Part shown: positions 41,122 through 49,674 of the stretch, piece by piece
Layout of the letters: every line of letters begins with the position of its first letter
How positions within the stretch are numbered: position 1 is the first letter of the stretch
DNA from: an uncultured Clostridia bacterium
GTDB lineage: Bacteria > Bacillota > Clostridia > Christensenellales > Aristaeellaceae
DNA length: 64,000 bases
Reading direction: 5' to 3'
NCBI GenBank assembly: GCA_934675735.1
Contig: CAKURR010000013.1
Coordinates: 1 to 64,000 of the forward strand
Program-made: the position numbers and the translations under genes
The notes under the pieces: model-generated
What the model was told of the DNA's origin: nothing
Databases searched by the model: none
What the model saw: only the letters and a program-made list of their open reading frames with translations

Positions 41122-41156
41122 ACGGATGCACAGGTTTTCTGTACGTCCGTCTTTTT
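41122..41156 (+). terminator. Terminator of the Rrf2 gene
   Basis: Stem ACGGATGCACAG/CTGTACGTCCGT (one wobble, one mismatch) followed by CTTTTT. Confidence 0.75.
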
Positions 41157-41211
41157 ATAAGCGGTTAGCGGCCGAACAAATCGGATTCGCAAATGCGGAG
41201 GCGCATCAATA

Positions 41212-41826
41212 ATGATCGACAAAAGATATTACGACAAGCTCGGCGGTTTTGCTTATCTCCTGAACGAACTGAGCAATCGGCTTGGCCGGCCGCAGACCGA
41301 CGCGCTGACTCGGGACGCGGCGGACCTCTGCAACAAATTCTGCGCCCAATACAAAGACCTGCCCAAAAAGGAAAAGATGCACGCCGAACAGATGATTTTC
41401 CCGCGAGCCGCGATTTATCTGCAGATGATTCGATATATCCCGCGCGAAGAAGCCCTCGGCCTGCTCGAAGAAGCGGTCAGAATCGGCGTAGAGCCTGACC
41501 GAAAGCGCCTGCATCTTGCAACGAAGCTCCCCTTCGTTCGTCCTCTTTTCTTCAGGATTTTCCCGATGCTCATCCGCACCCTGTTCAATGAAGAAGCGGG
41601 CTTCAAAACCGAAGAACATGAATCCGACAGCAGGCATTACAGGGTCGATGTGCTGCAATGCCCCTATATGAAGTATTGCGAATTGCTGGGCTGCAAAGAG
41701 CTGACGGGCACCTTCTGCCTGAGCGACGACCGCGTCTACGGCAATCTGTGCGGCATCGCCTTTGAACGGCAGGGCACAATCGGGCGCGGCGGCAGGCAAT
41801 GCGATTTCTATTTTTACAGGAATTGA
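41212..41826 (+). CDS. ATC hydrolase-like protein
   Basis: A 204-residue soluble protein resembling the L-2-amino-thiazoline-4-carboxylate hydrolase family. The C-terminal half has YMKYCELLGCKELTGTFCLS and the end RQGTIGRGGRQCDFYF, the conserved Cys/Gly-rich part. ATC hydrolase opens a thiazoline ring on the way to cysteine, so its place beside cysK and a cysteine-type regulator fits. Start behind GGAGGCGCATCAATA. Family assignment is fairly firm; the reaction in this organism is inferred. Confidence 0.7.
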   Translation: MIDKRYYDKLGGFAYLLNELSNRLGRPQTDALTRDAADLCNKFCAQYKDLPKKEKMHAEQMIFPRAAIYLQMIRYIPREEALGLLEEAVRIGVEPDRKRLHLATKLPFVRPLFFRIFPMLIRTLFNEEAGFKTEEHESDSRHYRVDVLQCPYMKYCELLGCKELTGTFCLSDDRVYGNLCGIAFERQGTIGRGGRQCDFYFYRN

Positions 41827-41951
41827 ATTGCCGACCGATACCGCCGAAAATAACATCCTATCAATCTGTCGAATTGACCCCCGCGATGCAATCGACGCGC
41901 TGTCGCTTATTCAAACGGAATTGATACATAGGCTTGAACGAGGTCATGAAA

Positions 41952-42458
41952 ATGGATATTGAAACGAGCAGAATGATCATTCGCGATTTTACGATGAATG
42001 ATATCAACGATTTGCAGGATATTTTGGGCGACGCCGAAACCATGAAGCATTGCGAGCCCGCGTATACGATTGAGAAAACGGCTGACTTTTTGCAAAAGTT
42101 CTGCATAGAAAAAAAGGGCGCGGTTGCCGCAACACACAAAGAAACCGCCAAAGTCATCGGATATATTCTCTTGAACGCGTTCAACGAAGGCGTATATGAA
42201 ATCGGGTGGATTTTCAACAGGAATTTCTGGGGACAGGGGTTCGCTTCCGAATCCTGCAAAGCGGTCATCGACTATGCTTTTGATACGCTGCATGCGCATA
42301 AAGTGTTTGCCGAAACGATCGACGGCACGAAATCCGTTCATCTCATGAAAAAGCTCGGCATGAAACCGGAAGGCACACAGAGAAGCCAAACGAAAGATTC
42401 TTTGGGAAACCCGGCGGATTTATACCTGTACGGCATGCTTTCGGAAGATAGACAGTGA
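41952..42458 (+). CDS. RimJ/RimL-type GNAT acetyltransferase
   Basis: A 168-residue protein from the ATG seven bases after GAGGT (MDIETSRMIIRDFTMNDIND). It has the RimL pattern: YEIGWIFNRNFWGQGFASES, then VFAETIDGTKSVHLMKKLGM. Likely modifies an amine or protein N-terminus; substrate unknown. Followed by a second, unrelated GNAT. Confidence 0.85.
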   Translation: MDIETSRMIIRDFTMNDINDLQDILGDAETMKHCEPAYTIEKTADFLQKFCIEKKGAVAATHKETAKVIGYILLNAFNEGVYEIGWIFNRNFWGQGFASESCKAVIDYAFDTLHAHKVFAETIDGTKSVHLMKKLGMKPEGTQRSQTKDSLGNPADLYLYGMLSEDRQ

Positions 42459-42519
42459 TATAAAATTGTGACATCCCGCAGGGATGAGGCGGACAAATCG
42501 AAATTTGCGGAGGCGCGTC

Positions 42520-42960
42520 ATGATCATAGCAGTGGACAAAACAAGTCTTTCAGAAGCGGCTACGGTACATTCTATATCTTGGAAAAAATCTCATTGCTCC
42601 TTTTGTTCTGCCAGCTTCATAGAGCAGCACACACCAGAACGACAACGGGAGTATCTAGAAAGAAAAATGAATGTCGGCAGCAAGATTTTTATGCTTGTCG
42701 AGGAAATGCCAATAGGAATAGTCTCGGTTACTGACAGTTTAATTGAAGACCTTTATATCCTTCCTGACAAACAGAATATGGGGTATGGAACAAAACTTTT
42801 GCAATTTGCAGTAAGTCAATGCATAGGAACTCCAACATTGTGGATTTTAGAAAATAACATAAATGCCGAGAGGCTTTATCTGCGAATGGGTTTTGAAAAA
42901 ACAGGCAGAAAAAATACGATAAGCAATGGGCTTGATGAGATTGAGTTTGCATTGACATAA
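42520..42960 (+). CDS. GNAT-family acetyltransferase, AT-rich
   Basis: A 146-residue protein from the ATG behind GGAGGCGCGTC (MIIAVDKTSLSEAATVHSIS). GNAT core: IEDLYILPDKQNMGYGTKLL and RLYLRMGFEKTGRK. Its DNA is clearly more AT-rich, with more A/T third positions, than every neighbour, which suggests recent acquisition. Confidence 0.8.
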   Translation: MIIAVDKTSLSEAATVHSISWKKSHCSFCSASFIEQHTPERQREYLERKMNVGSKIFMLVEEMPIGIVSVTDSLIEDLYILPDKQNMGYGTKLLQFAVSQCIGTPTLWILENNINAERLYLRMGFEKTGRKNTISNGLDEIEFALT

Positions 42961-43060
42961 ATTCCGATTTACTGTTCTCTTGTTCTTGCATATACCTTTA
43001 CTTCATTTTCCCCTGATTCATATGCCTGTCCCCGCCTAACAGTATTCTCACTTTTCAAAA

Positions 43061-43095
43061 ACGGACGCACAAGCTTCTGTGCGTCCGTCTTTTTA
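43061..43095. terminator. Two-way terminator between GNAT and TetR genes
   Basis: Perfect stem ACGGACGCACA...TGTGCGTCCGT around AGCTT, with CTTTTT on the plus strand and TTTTTG on the minus. Its end overlaps the TetR stop codon. Confidence 0.8.
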
Positions 43096-43686
43096 TGCGT
43101 TCAAGCCGCCCTTCCACGGGCGAATCGGCAGGCTCTCGCTCCGCTTGAGCGACGCGCGGATGTTGCCGTCAAACAGCTGGCCGATGCGGGCGATCATCTC
43201 CAGCCCGTCCTCTTTCATCCCCTGCCCAATCCAGTTGAGCACCATCTCGGTCAGCGCGCTCTGGTAGAACTGCGCGATGATATCCTTATCCTCCTGGCTC
43301 GCGTGGATGCCCGCGCTCTGCCGCTCGACATAGCGGCTCATAACCTCGCCCGCAACGTTGTACAGGTATTTTTCCAGCGTCTCGCGCTGCATCGAGTGAT
43401 ACACATGATAGACCGCGCGCTTATGCTGCAGCGCAATCTGCACCGCCTGCGCGATGCCCTCTTCCCACGTGACATGCTCCTTCACGCCGCCCAGCACCGC
43501 TTCCAGCTCGGATTCAAAAATCTCCGTCAGCACGGCATACAAATCCTGATAATAATAGTAAAACGTCTTGCGGTTGATTTCGCACCGCGTCACCAGATCG
43601 GTCACGGTGATTTCGTCAAACGGGCGTTCGTCGAGCATCTCGATAAACACATTGCGAATCATGTTTCGGGTATACTTTTGCGCCAT
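43093..43686 (-). CDS. TetR-family regulator
   Basis: A 197-residue repressor starting behind GGAGGAACGAC. The HTH is FDEITVTDLVTRCEINRKTF followed by YYYYQDLYAVL, the pattern of the DhaS/TetR_C_8 subgroup. The rest is an all-helical ligand domain. Target unknown; no adjacent gene is an obvious partner. Confidence 0.88.
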   Translation of the reverse strand: MAQKYTRNMIRNVFIEMLDERPFDEITVTDLVTRCEINRKTFYYYYQDLYAVLTEIFESELEAVLGGVKEHVTWEEGIAQAVQIALQHKRAVYHVYHSMQRETLEKYLYNVAGEVMSRYVERQSAGIHASQEDKDIIAQFYQSALTEMVLNWIGQGMKEDGLEMIARIGQLFDGNIRASLKRSESLPIRPWKGGLNA

Positions 43687-43829
43687 GTCGTTCCTCCGAA
43701 TTCCGCGCGCCGCGCTTGCTTTTTCTGTTATTATACCGATTTCGCGCCGCAAATGCAAGCGCGGAAGCGGGTGGGTCAGGCCGCGCTGTCGATTGGCGGC
43801 GGTTTTTGCAAAAAATTGAAAAAAGGGAC

Positions 43830-43858
43830 TTGACGCGCCTGCCCAAATACGCTATAAT
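43830..43858 (+). promoter_or_regulatory. Promoter of tRNA-Ala
   Basis: TTGACG and TATAAT with a 17-base spacer, 13 bases before the tRNA. Confidence 0.85.
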
Positions 43859-43871
43859 ATTTACCGTTGAC

Positions 43872-43947
43872 GGGGCATTAGCGCAGTTGGTAGCGCACAA
43901 CACTGGCAGTGTTGGGGTCAGGAGTTCGAATCTCCTATGCTCCACCA
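43872..43947 (+). tRNA. tRNA-Ala (anticodon GGC)
   Basis: Cloverleaf with a 7-bp acceptor stem GGGGCAT/ATGCTCC, including the G3-U70 pair that marks tRNA-Ala, D arm GCGCAGTTGGTAGCGC, anticodon stem CAACA/TGTTG with loop CTGGCAG (GGC), T arm around GTTCGAATC, and an encoded CCA end. Confidence 0.97.
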
Positions 43948-43951
43948 ATTT

Positions 43952-43982
43952 GTCTGAAAGTGATAACTTTCAGACTTTTTTT
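43952..43982 (+). terminator. Terminator of tRNA-Ala
   Basis: Perfect stem GTCTGAAAG-TGATAA-CTTTCAGAC followed by seven T. Confidence 0.92.
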
Positions 43983-44022
43983 ATTGTCTATTTCGCACAA
44001 TTCTGCGTCTGAAAAGCATAAA

Positions 44023-44063
44023 ATCCGCCCCCGTACCGAGCTTCTTCCGGCGCGGGGGCGGAT
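44023..44063 (-). terminator. Terminator of the LarA-like operon
   Basis: Minus-strand stem ATCCGCCCCCG/CGGGGGCGGAT followed by TTTATG, just after the last gene. Confidence 0.8.
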
Positions 44064-44084
44064 ACATTTATTTATTCTCTCGTC

Positions 44085-45368
44085 TTAAAACAGATTCCCA
44101 TCCTCATCGAACTGCATATCCTTCGGCTCTTCGAGCACCTCAAAGCGCTCATCGCCGCGAATCTCTTCCAGCACGGCTTCGGAGACCCAGATATTTTCGA
44201 GATGGAGCGTATCCTGAATCCGCACGATGCGCAGGCGCTCCTTATCCGAGCCGATGGCCGTTTTCACCGCGGCCTTGATGGCGCGGCGCTGGTCGTCAAA
44301 GACCATCGGGATTTTGGCCGAATCGGTGCCGCCCGTCGTCAGCAGGTTGGGATAGGTGGTGTTGAAATCCATCTTCTCAAACATTCTGCGCGTCGTGGTA
44401 TCCGCCGCGCCCAGACCGACGGCCGCGCCGTGGCTCTGCTCGGTGATATCCAGCACGGCGATTTTTTTCGCCCGCCCCTCGCGGCTGATGCCGGATTCCA
44501 GCGAGAAGGACTTGGTGATGTTGGTATCCATACCCGTTCCGCTGATGTTTTTGCCGATGTAATCGATGACCAGCACGTCGAGGTTTTCGGGGATGATGCG
44601 CGGCATCAGCGAGCGCGCCTTGATGAGCATATCCGGCTCTTTTTCGCGGATTTCATCCGGCAGAAGCGCGGCGAGCGCATAGGTGCGGTCAAACGCGTTT
44701 TCCAGAATCGCGACGCCGAAGAGAATCTTTTCCTTTTGCAGGAACTGATTGCCAATAAGCTCGATGCTCTCGCCCATTCGGCGGCGGCCGCGGTTGTGAA
44801 CCGTTTCCGCGCCCTTCTGCTTGCCCAGACCGATGCACATCATCTTGAACAGGCCGCTCTCATAGCGCCCGCGGAAGCCCGTATGCGGCTTCACACGATT
44901 GATGACGACAATGCCGTCCGCCTCGTGCGCATAGCGGTCGATGTAGCACGGCGTTCCATCCTCCAGCTGCGAAAACTGCACAACCTCCATGCCGGCGCGA
45001 ATCGGGCAGCCCATCGTCTCTTCCGTAATGCCAAACCCTTCCAAAATGGCGCGCTGCCCCTCCGCAACCGCGCCGCCGTGGCTGCCCATCGCGGGGATGA
45101 TAAACGGCTTCGCCCCCAGCGATTTGAGGAAGGCGACCGTCTCCCGAATGAGCAGGTCGATATGGCAGATGCCGCGGCTGCCCGCCGTCACGCAAATGGA
45201 CATGCCGGGCTTCACCGTTTGGCGAATCGCTTCGCGGTTCAGCTCCTCACGCAGCACCTCCGCCGCGTCCTCCAGCTCGGAGGCTTCAAAAATCTGGCGA
45301 ACCCGCGCCATTTTCGGCAGCCGAACCGGATCGACCAGCGCGTTCACCTTTTCGTTATGTTCATGCAT
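44085..45368 (-). CDS. LarA-like protein (DUF2088 domain)
   Basis: A 427-residue member of a second branch of the lactate-racemase superfamily. PAMGSHGGA is at 92-100, NRVKPHTGF at 157-165, and ESGLFKMMCIGLGKQKGAE follows. It keeps histidines that could hold the nickel-pincer cofactor but differs widely from LarA in layout. Reaction unknown; racemisation or epimerisation of a 2-hydroxy acid is the family theme. It follows larA by three bases, so the two are made together. Confidence 0.75.
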   Translation of the reverse strand: MHEHNEKVNALVDPVRLPKMARVRQIFEASELEDAAEVLREELNREAIRQTVKPGMSICVTAGSRGICHIDLLIRETVAFLKSLGAKPFIIPAMGSHGGAVAEGQRAILEGFGITEETMGCPIRAGMEVVQFSQLEDGTPCYIDRYAHEADGIVVINRVKPHTGFRGRYESGLFKMMCIGLGKQKGAETVHNRGRRRMGESIELIGNQFLQKEKILFGVAILENAFDRTYALAALLPDEIREKEPDMLIKARSLMPRIIPENLDVLVIDYIGKNISGTGMDTNITKSFSLESGISREGRAKKIAVLDITEQSHGAAVGLGAADTTTRRMFEKMDFNTTYPNLLTTGGTDSAKIPMVFDDQRRAIKAAVKTAIGSDKERLRIVRIQDTLHLENIWVSEAVLEEIRGDERFEVLEEPKDMQFDEDGNLF

Positions 45369-45371
45369 GGC

Positions 45372-46646
45372 TCATTCTCCCTCTCCGAAACACGGGATGA
45401 TTTCCGACGCGCTGGGCACGACGAGGATTTTGGCGTCCCTGCCGTATCGCGCAAGCATCGCGTCAATCGCCTCTTCCACCGTGTCAAACGCATCCATAAA
45501 CATGGCGCGCGCCTGCTCCCGGCTAATCGCGCTGCCCGCCAGCACGACGTGGAACGCCTTGGCCGCTTTGGCAATCATATAGGCCTTCCCGTTGCCGTTG
45601 GGCTTGTGCCCCTCCCGCAGGAAGGCTTCCATCACCTCGTCGGGCGAAGCGGCCTTTTCCAGCAGGATGCCGGGCTTGCCCGCCCCGTCCGGACAGGCGG
45701 CGCAGAGAATCACGCCGCCGTTCTCGCGACAGAGCATTTCCGCGCAGGCCAGCGACTTTTGGGACTGATGCAAATCGATATCCCGCGGGAAGCCGCCCGG
45801 GCTGACGATGACGATATCGGGCTTTTCGGGCACGTGCACCGTCCAGATTCGGCGGCTGAGTTCCGCGCCCGCGTAGAACGCCTCCTCCAAATCGCCCGAA
45901 ACGCAGCGGACGATTTCGCGCTCGGTGTTTTCCACCGCGTTGACGATGAAATCCACGCCCGCGATGCGCGCCGCGCGCAAGGCCTCCTCGTGGAAGCGGT
46001 TGCCCGCCAGCACGCCCATCGACGCCTTTTCGGGGCGAATCGGGAAGAAATGGTGTTTTTGGATGGTCTCCAGCCCCGCAATGCCGGGCACGACGCTCTT
46101 CCGCCCGCCGGAGAAGCCCGCGAACTGGTGCGGCGCGATGCAGCCCGTCAAAATCTTCAAATCGGCCTGTGCAAACGCGCGGTTGACGACGACGCGCACG
46201 CCGCCCTCGGTCGTGCCCAAATCCGCCAGCTGCGCCTCATCGCGGCAGTCGTGGTGAACGATGCGGAAGCGGGCCGTCACCTCTTCGCCGAAGGCCGCTG
46301 TCAGCTCCTCCGTCGTGTTTTTGCGATGCTGGCCATAGGCCACAATCAGCGAAATCTGCTCGTCGCGCATGCCCGCCAGATGCAGCTTTTTCGCGATTTC
46401 GAGCACCATTTCGCCGCCCGGGTAGGGGCGCGTGATGTCGTTGACGACAATCGCCGCGTTTTTTCTGCCGCGCGCCAAAACTTCCAGCTTTTCCGAGCCG
46501 ATGGGTGCATCCAGACTGCGCGCGATTTCCGCGCGCACGTCGGCCGCGCCGGGCGTATAAGCAGGCACGGCGACGCCCATCAGATTCGGAACCCGCACAT
46601 CGAACGCGTTATGGCCGATTTTCAGCCGAACCGTGTCCTGCGTCAT
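45372..46646 (-). CDS. larA: Nickel-dependent lactate racemase-family enzyme (LarA)
   Basis: A 424-residue LarA-type enzyme. Key residues fall where they do in Lactiplantibacillus LarA: Asp70 in DITRP, His107 in YGQHRK, His173 and Lys183 in PHQFAGFSGGRK, and a His pair at 198-199. It needs the nickel-pincer cofactor made by LarB, LarC and LarE, none of which is in the window. LarA homologues racemise lactate, malate and other 2-hydroxy acids; the neighbours (fumarase, malic enzyme) make a malate-like acid a reasonable guess. Confidence 0.85.
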   Translation of the reverse strand: MTQDTVRLKIGHNAFDVRVPNLMGVAVPAYTPGAADVRAEIARSLDAPIGSEKLEVLARGRKNAAIVVNDITRPYPGGEMVLEIAKKLHLAGMRDEQISLIVAYGQHRKNTTEELTAAFGEEVTARFRIVHHDCRDEAQLADLGTTEGGVRVVVNRAFAQADLKILTGCIAPHQFAGFSGGRKSVVPGIAGLETIQKHHFFPIRPEKASMGVLAGNRFHEEALRAARIAGVDFIVNAVENTEREIVRCVSGDLEEAFYAGAELSRRIWTVHVPEKPDIVIVSPGGFPRDIDLHQSQKSLACAEMLCRENGGVILCAACPDGAGKPGILLEKAASPDEVMEAFLREGHKPNGNGKAYMIAKAAKAFHVVLAGSAISREQARAMFMDAFDTVEEAIDAMLARYGRDAKILVVPSASEIIPCFGEGE

Positions 46647-46659
46647 ACGCTTCCCTCCG

Positions 46660-47838
46660 TTAAATGACCGGGCCGAGGCAGTAAATATCCATCGTGGAGA
46701 AATACGTCAGCGACTCGTTCTTGGTCATGCGGCCGCTGAGCACGTCGAGCATCATCTCAAACGCCTCTTCGCCGACCTGATCGATGTGCTTTTCGCCCGT
46801 GATGATGCGGCCCGCGTTGATATCCATATCGTGCTGCATGCGCTCGTAGGTGTTCGGGTTGCCGCAGATTTTGATGACCGGCATGCTCGGGAAGCCCTGG
46901 GGCGCGCCGCGGCCGGTGGAGAACATCATCAGCTGCGCGCCGGTGGCGGCCATGCCGGTGAGGATTTCGGGCTCGCGGCCCGGCGTATCCTTAATCCACA
47001 GGCCCTTCTGCGTGGTGATGAAGTCCGGATATTCCAGCACGCCCTGAATCGGACGATGGCCGGATTTGACAATCGCGCCGAGGCTCTTTTCCTCGATGGA
47101 GGACAGGCCGCCCGCGATGTTGCCCGGGGTCGGCTGGCCGCCGCGCATATCCTCGCCGATGGCCTTCGCGCGGTTTTCCATGCGGTTGACGATTTCATAA
47201 ATCTTCTGTCCCACAGGGCCGTCGCATCCGCCGACCGCGCGGTTGGCCAGAATATGCTCGCCGCCGAGGAACTCGGTCGTCTCGCCGAACACAACGGTCG
47301 CGCCGAGGTCAACCAGCTTGTCGGCCACATAGCCGATGACGCAGTTGGAGGCCATGCCCGACGTCGTGTCGGACGCGCCGCACTTGATGGACATGATGAC
47401 TTCGGAAACATCCGCTTCCTCGCGCTGCGCGCCGGAGGCCTGCAAAACGAGCGCCTGCGCCGCGTCGATGCCCGCCTGAATGGCGCGCGCCATGCCGCCC
47501 AGCTCCTGAATGCGGATGACGGAAACGGGCTTGCCCGTCGCGGCGATTTCTTCCTGCATGCGCTGCACGTCCGTGCCCTCGCAGCCGAGGCTGACAATCA
47601 GCACGCCCGCCACATTCGGGCCTTTGCCCAGGCTGATGAGCGTATCCGTCACGCGCTTGAGGTCGATGGGCAGCTGGCAGCAGCCCTGATGATGGAAGTA
47701 GCCGACCGTGCCCTGCACCTGACGGACGATGGCCTGCGCGACGTCCGTCGCACAGATGACGCTCGGGATGACCGCAACCAGGTTGCGGGAGCCGATGGTG
47801 CCGTTTGCGCGGCGATAACCGTAAAATGTACGTCTCAT
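46660..47838 (-). CDS. UxaA-type hydro-lyase, large subunit
   Basis: A 392-residue catalytic subunit of the altronate/galactarate dehydratase family. GYFHHQGCCQLP near 46-57, GCEGTD at 85-90, KCGASDTTSG at 152-161 and GQPTPGNIAGGL are its conserved blocks. These Cys and polar residues bind iron. The small SAF-domain partner is encoded 14 bases upstream. The same two-subunit form is used by altronate dehydratase splits and by sulfolactate sulfo-lyase (SuyAB), so the substrate cannot be fixed from sequence. Confidence 0.85.
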   Translation of the reverse strand: MRRTFYGYRRANGTIGSRNLVAVIPSVICATDVAQAIVRQVQGTVGYFHHQGCCQLPIDLKRVTDTLISLGKGPNVAGVLIVSLGCEGTDVQRMQEEIAATGKPVSVIRIQELGGMARAIQAGIDAAQALVLQASGAQREEADVSEVIMSIKCGASDTTSGMASNCVIGYVADKLVDLGATVVFGETTEFLGGEHILANRAVGGCDGPVGQKIYEIVNRMENRAKAIGEDMRGGQPTPGNIAGGLSSIEEKSLGAIVKSGHRPIQGVLEYPDFITTQKGLWIKDTPGREPEILTGMAATGAQLMMFSTGRGAPQGFPSMPVIKICGNPNTYERMQHDMDINAGRIITGEKHIDQVGEEAFEMMLDVLSGRMTKNESLTYFSTMDIYCLGPVI

Positions 47839-47852
47839 TTCGATTTCCTCCT

Positions 47853-48149
47853 TTACAGGTCGCCGCGCCCGCGCAGGGCTTCCAGATTATGCACGTGCAC
47901 ATACTCGCCCTCGGCGATATCTTTCGTCGCCGCGCCGATGACCTCGCCGTATTTGACGATATGCTCGCCCTTGGCAATGGGCTGAGCCGCAATCTTATGG
48001 CCGTAGGGCACGTTGCCGATGACCTTGATATCGCGGCAGTTGCCTTTTTTGTCGCGCAGTTCCACAACGTCTCCGTCCTTCACGTCGTTGACGAACAGGG
48101 TGGCCACGTTGTCCTTTTCATCCACGATAAGCGCAATTTTCGCCATATC
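47853..48149 (-). CDS. UxaA-type hydro-lyase, small SAF-domain subunit
   Basis: A 98-residue SAF-domain protein from an ATG behind AAAAGGGAT. DVVELRDKKGNCRDIKVIGN, VPYGHKIA and the beta-rich GEHIVKYGEVIGAATKDIAE are the SAF signature. It pairs with the following gene to form the full hydro-lyase. Confidence 0.85.
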   Translation of the reverse strand, partial: DMAKIALIVDEKDNVATLFVNDVKDGDVVELRDKKGNCRDIKVIGNVPYGHKIAAQPIAKGEHIVKYGEVIGAATKDIAEGEYVHVHNLEALRGRGDL

Positions 48150-48192
48150 CCTTTTCACTTCTTTCTTCATTCTTTTCCGTTTTGAAGGAAAC

Positions 48193-48270
48193 GGGGCTGT
48201 CAAGCCCTTAAACCCGACATTTCAAGAATAAATAAGTCTTTGAAATCTTTGATTTAAGCTTGACAGCCCC
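48193..48270 (-). terminator. Long-armed hairpin after fumC
   Basis: Perfect 13-base arms GGGGCTGTCAAGC/GCTTGACAGCCCC enclose about 52 bases with an inner CTTGAAAT/ATTTCAAAG pairing. No long T-run follows, so it may slow or protect rather than end transcription. A related element lies at 61441-61627. Confidence 0.65.
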
Positions 48271-48276
48271 CTTGAT

Positions 48277-49656
48277 TTATTTCTGAATCGGAGAAACCAT
48301 CTTCTCGGGGCGGACGATTTCGTCGAATTTCTCGCCCGAGAGCAAACCGAGCTTCACGGCCGCCTCTTTGAGCGTCAGGTTCTCGCGGAACGCTGTCTTG
48401 GCGACCTTCGCCGCGTTCTCATAGCCGATATGCGGGTTGAGCGCGGTGACCAGCATCAGCGACTGGTTGAGGTATTCCCGAATCTTTTCGCGGTTGGGCT
48501 TGATGCCGCGGGCGCAGCGCTCTTCAAAGGAGAGCATCACGTCGCCCAGCAGCCGCGCGGATTGCAGGAAGTTGTAGATGCACACGGGCATGAACACGTT
48601 CAGCTCGAAGTTGCCCTGAGAAGCCGCCATGCTCACCGCCACGTCGTTGGCCATTACCTGCACGGCGACCATCGTCATCGCCTCGCACTGGGTCGGGTTG
48701 ACCTTGCCCGGCATGATGGAGCTGCCCGGCTCGTTTTCCGGAATCAGCAGCTCCCCGATACCACAGCGCGGGCCGGAGGACAGCAGACGCACGTCGTTGG
48801 CAATCTTCATCAAATCCGTCGCCAGCGCCTTCATCGCGCCGTGAACGTAGACAAGCTCGTCCTTGCTGGTCAGCGCGTGGAACTTGTTGGGCGCGGTGAT
48901 GAACGTCTTGCCCGTCAGCGCGGAAATCTCCGCCGCGACGGTCTCGCCGAACTCGGGCAGGGCGTTCAGGCCCGTGCCGACGGCCGTGCCGCCCAGCGCA
49001 AGCTCGCGCACCTCGTCGAGGGACCGGCGAATCATCTTCGCGTCCTTTTCCAGCGAAGCGGCCCAGCCGCTGATTTCCTGCCCCAGCGTCAGGGGTGTGG
49101 CGTCCTGCAAGTGGGTGCGGCCCACTTTGATGACGTCGGCATACTCCTCGCTGAGCTTCACAAACGTCTTTTCCAGCACGTCGATGGCGGGCAGAACGTG
49201 GTCCTCCACCGCAATCAGCGCGGCGATGTGCATCGCCGTGGGGAACGTGTCGTTGGAGCTCTGCGACTTATTCACATGGTCGTTGGGGTGAACCAGCTTT
49301 TCGCCCAGAATCTCGTTGGCGCGCGCGGCCACCACCTCGTTGACGTTCATGTTGCTCTGCGTGCCGCTGCCCGTCTGCCAAACCACCAGCGGGAACTCTT
49401 CATCCAGCTTGCCTGCGAGAATCTCGTCGCACGCGGCGGCAATCGCGTCCGTGCGCTTCTTGTCGAGATTGCCGAGCTTGCAGTTGGCCAGCGCGGACGC
49501 TTTCTTGAGAATGGCGAACGCGCGAATTACCTCGTGCGGGATGGTCTCCGTGCCGATGGGGAAATTTTCGTGGCTGCGCTGGGTCTGCGCGCCCCAGTAG
49601 TGATTGGCGGGCACACGAACCTCGCCCATCGTGTCGTGTTCAATGCGATATTCCAT
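48277..49656 (-). CDS. fumC: Fumarase class II
   Basis: A 459-residue oxygen-stable fumarate hydratase. [10 protein letters not shown] at 95-104, [11 protein letters not shown] near 133, [10 protein letters not shown] near 179 and the signature [11 protein letters not shown] at 311-321 are all present. Converts fumarate to L-malate. It follows a gene for a lyase of the same superfamily that probably releases fumarate. Confidence 0.95.
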   Translation of the reverse strand: MEYRIEHDTMGEVRVPANHYWGAQTQRSHENFPIGTETIPHEVIRAFAILKKASALANCKLGNLDKKRTDAIAAACDEILAGKLDEEFPLVVWQTGSGTQSNMNVNEVVAARANEILGEKLVHPNDHVNKSQSSNDTFPTAMHIAALIAVEDHVLPAIDVLEKTFVKLSEEYADVIKVGRTHLQDATPLTLGQEISGWAASLEKDAKMIRRSLDEVRELALGGTAVGTGLNALPEFGETVAAEISALTGKTFITAPNKFHALTSKDELVYVHGAMKALATDLMKIANDVRLLSSGPRCGIGELLIPENEPGSSIMPGKVNPTQCEAMTMVAVQVMANDVAVSMAASQGNFELNVFMPVCIYNFLQSARLLGDVMLSFEERCARGIKPNREKIREYLNQSLMLVTALNPHIGYENAAKVAKTAFRENLTLKEAAVKLGLLSGEKFDEIVRPEKMVSPIQK

Positions 49657-49674
49657 GGTGCTTCCTCCTGCCTG

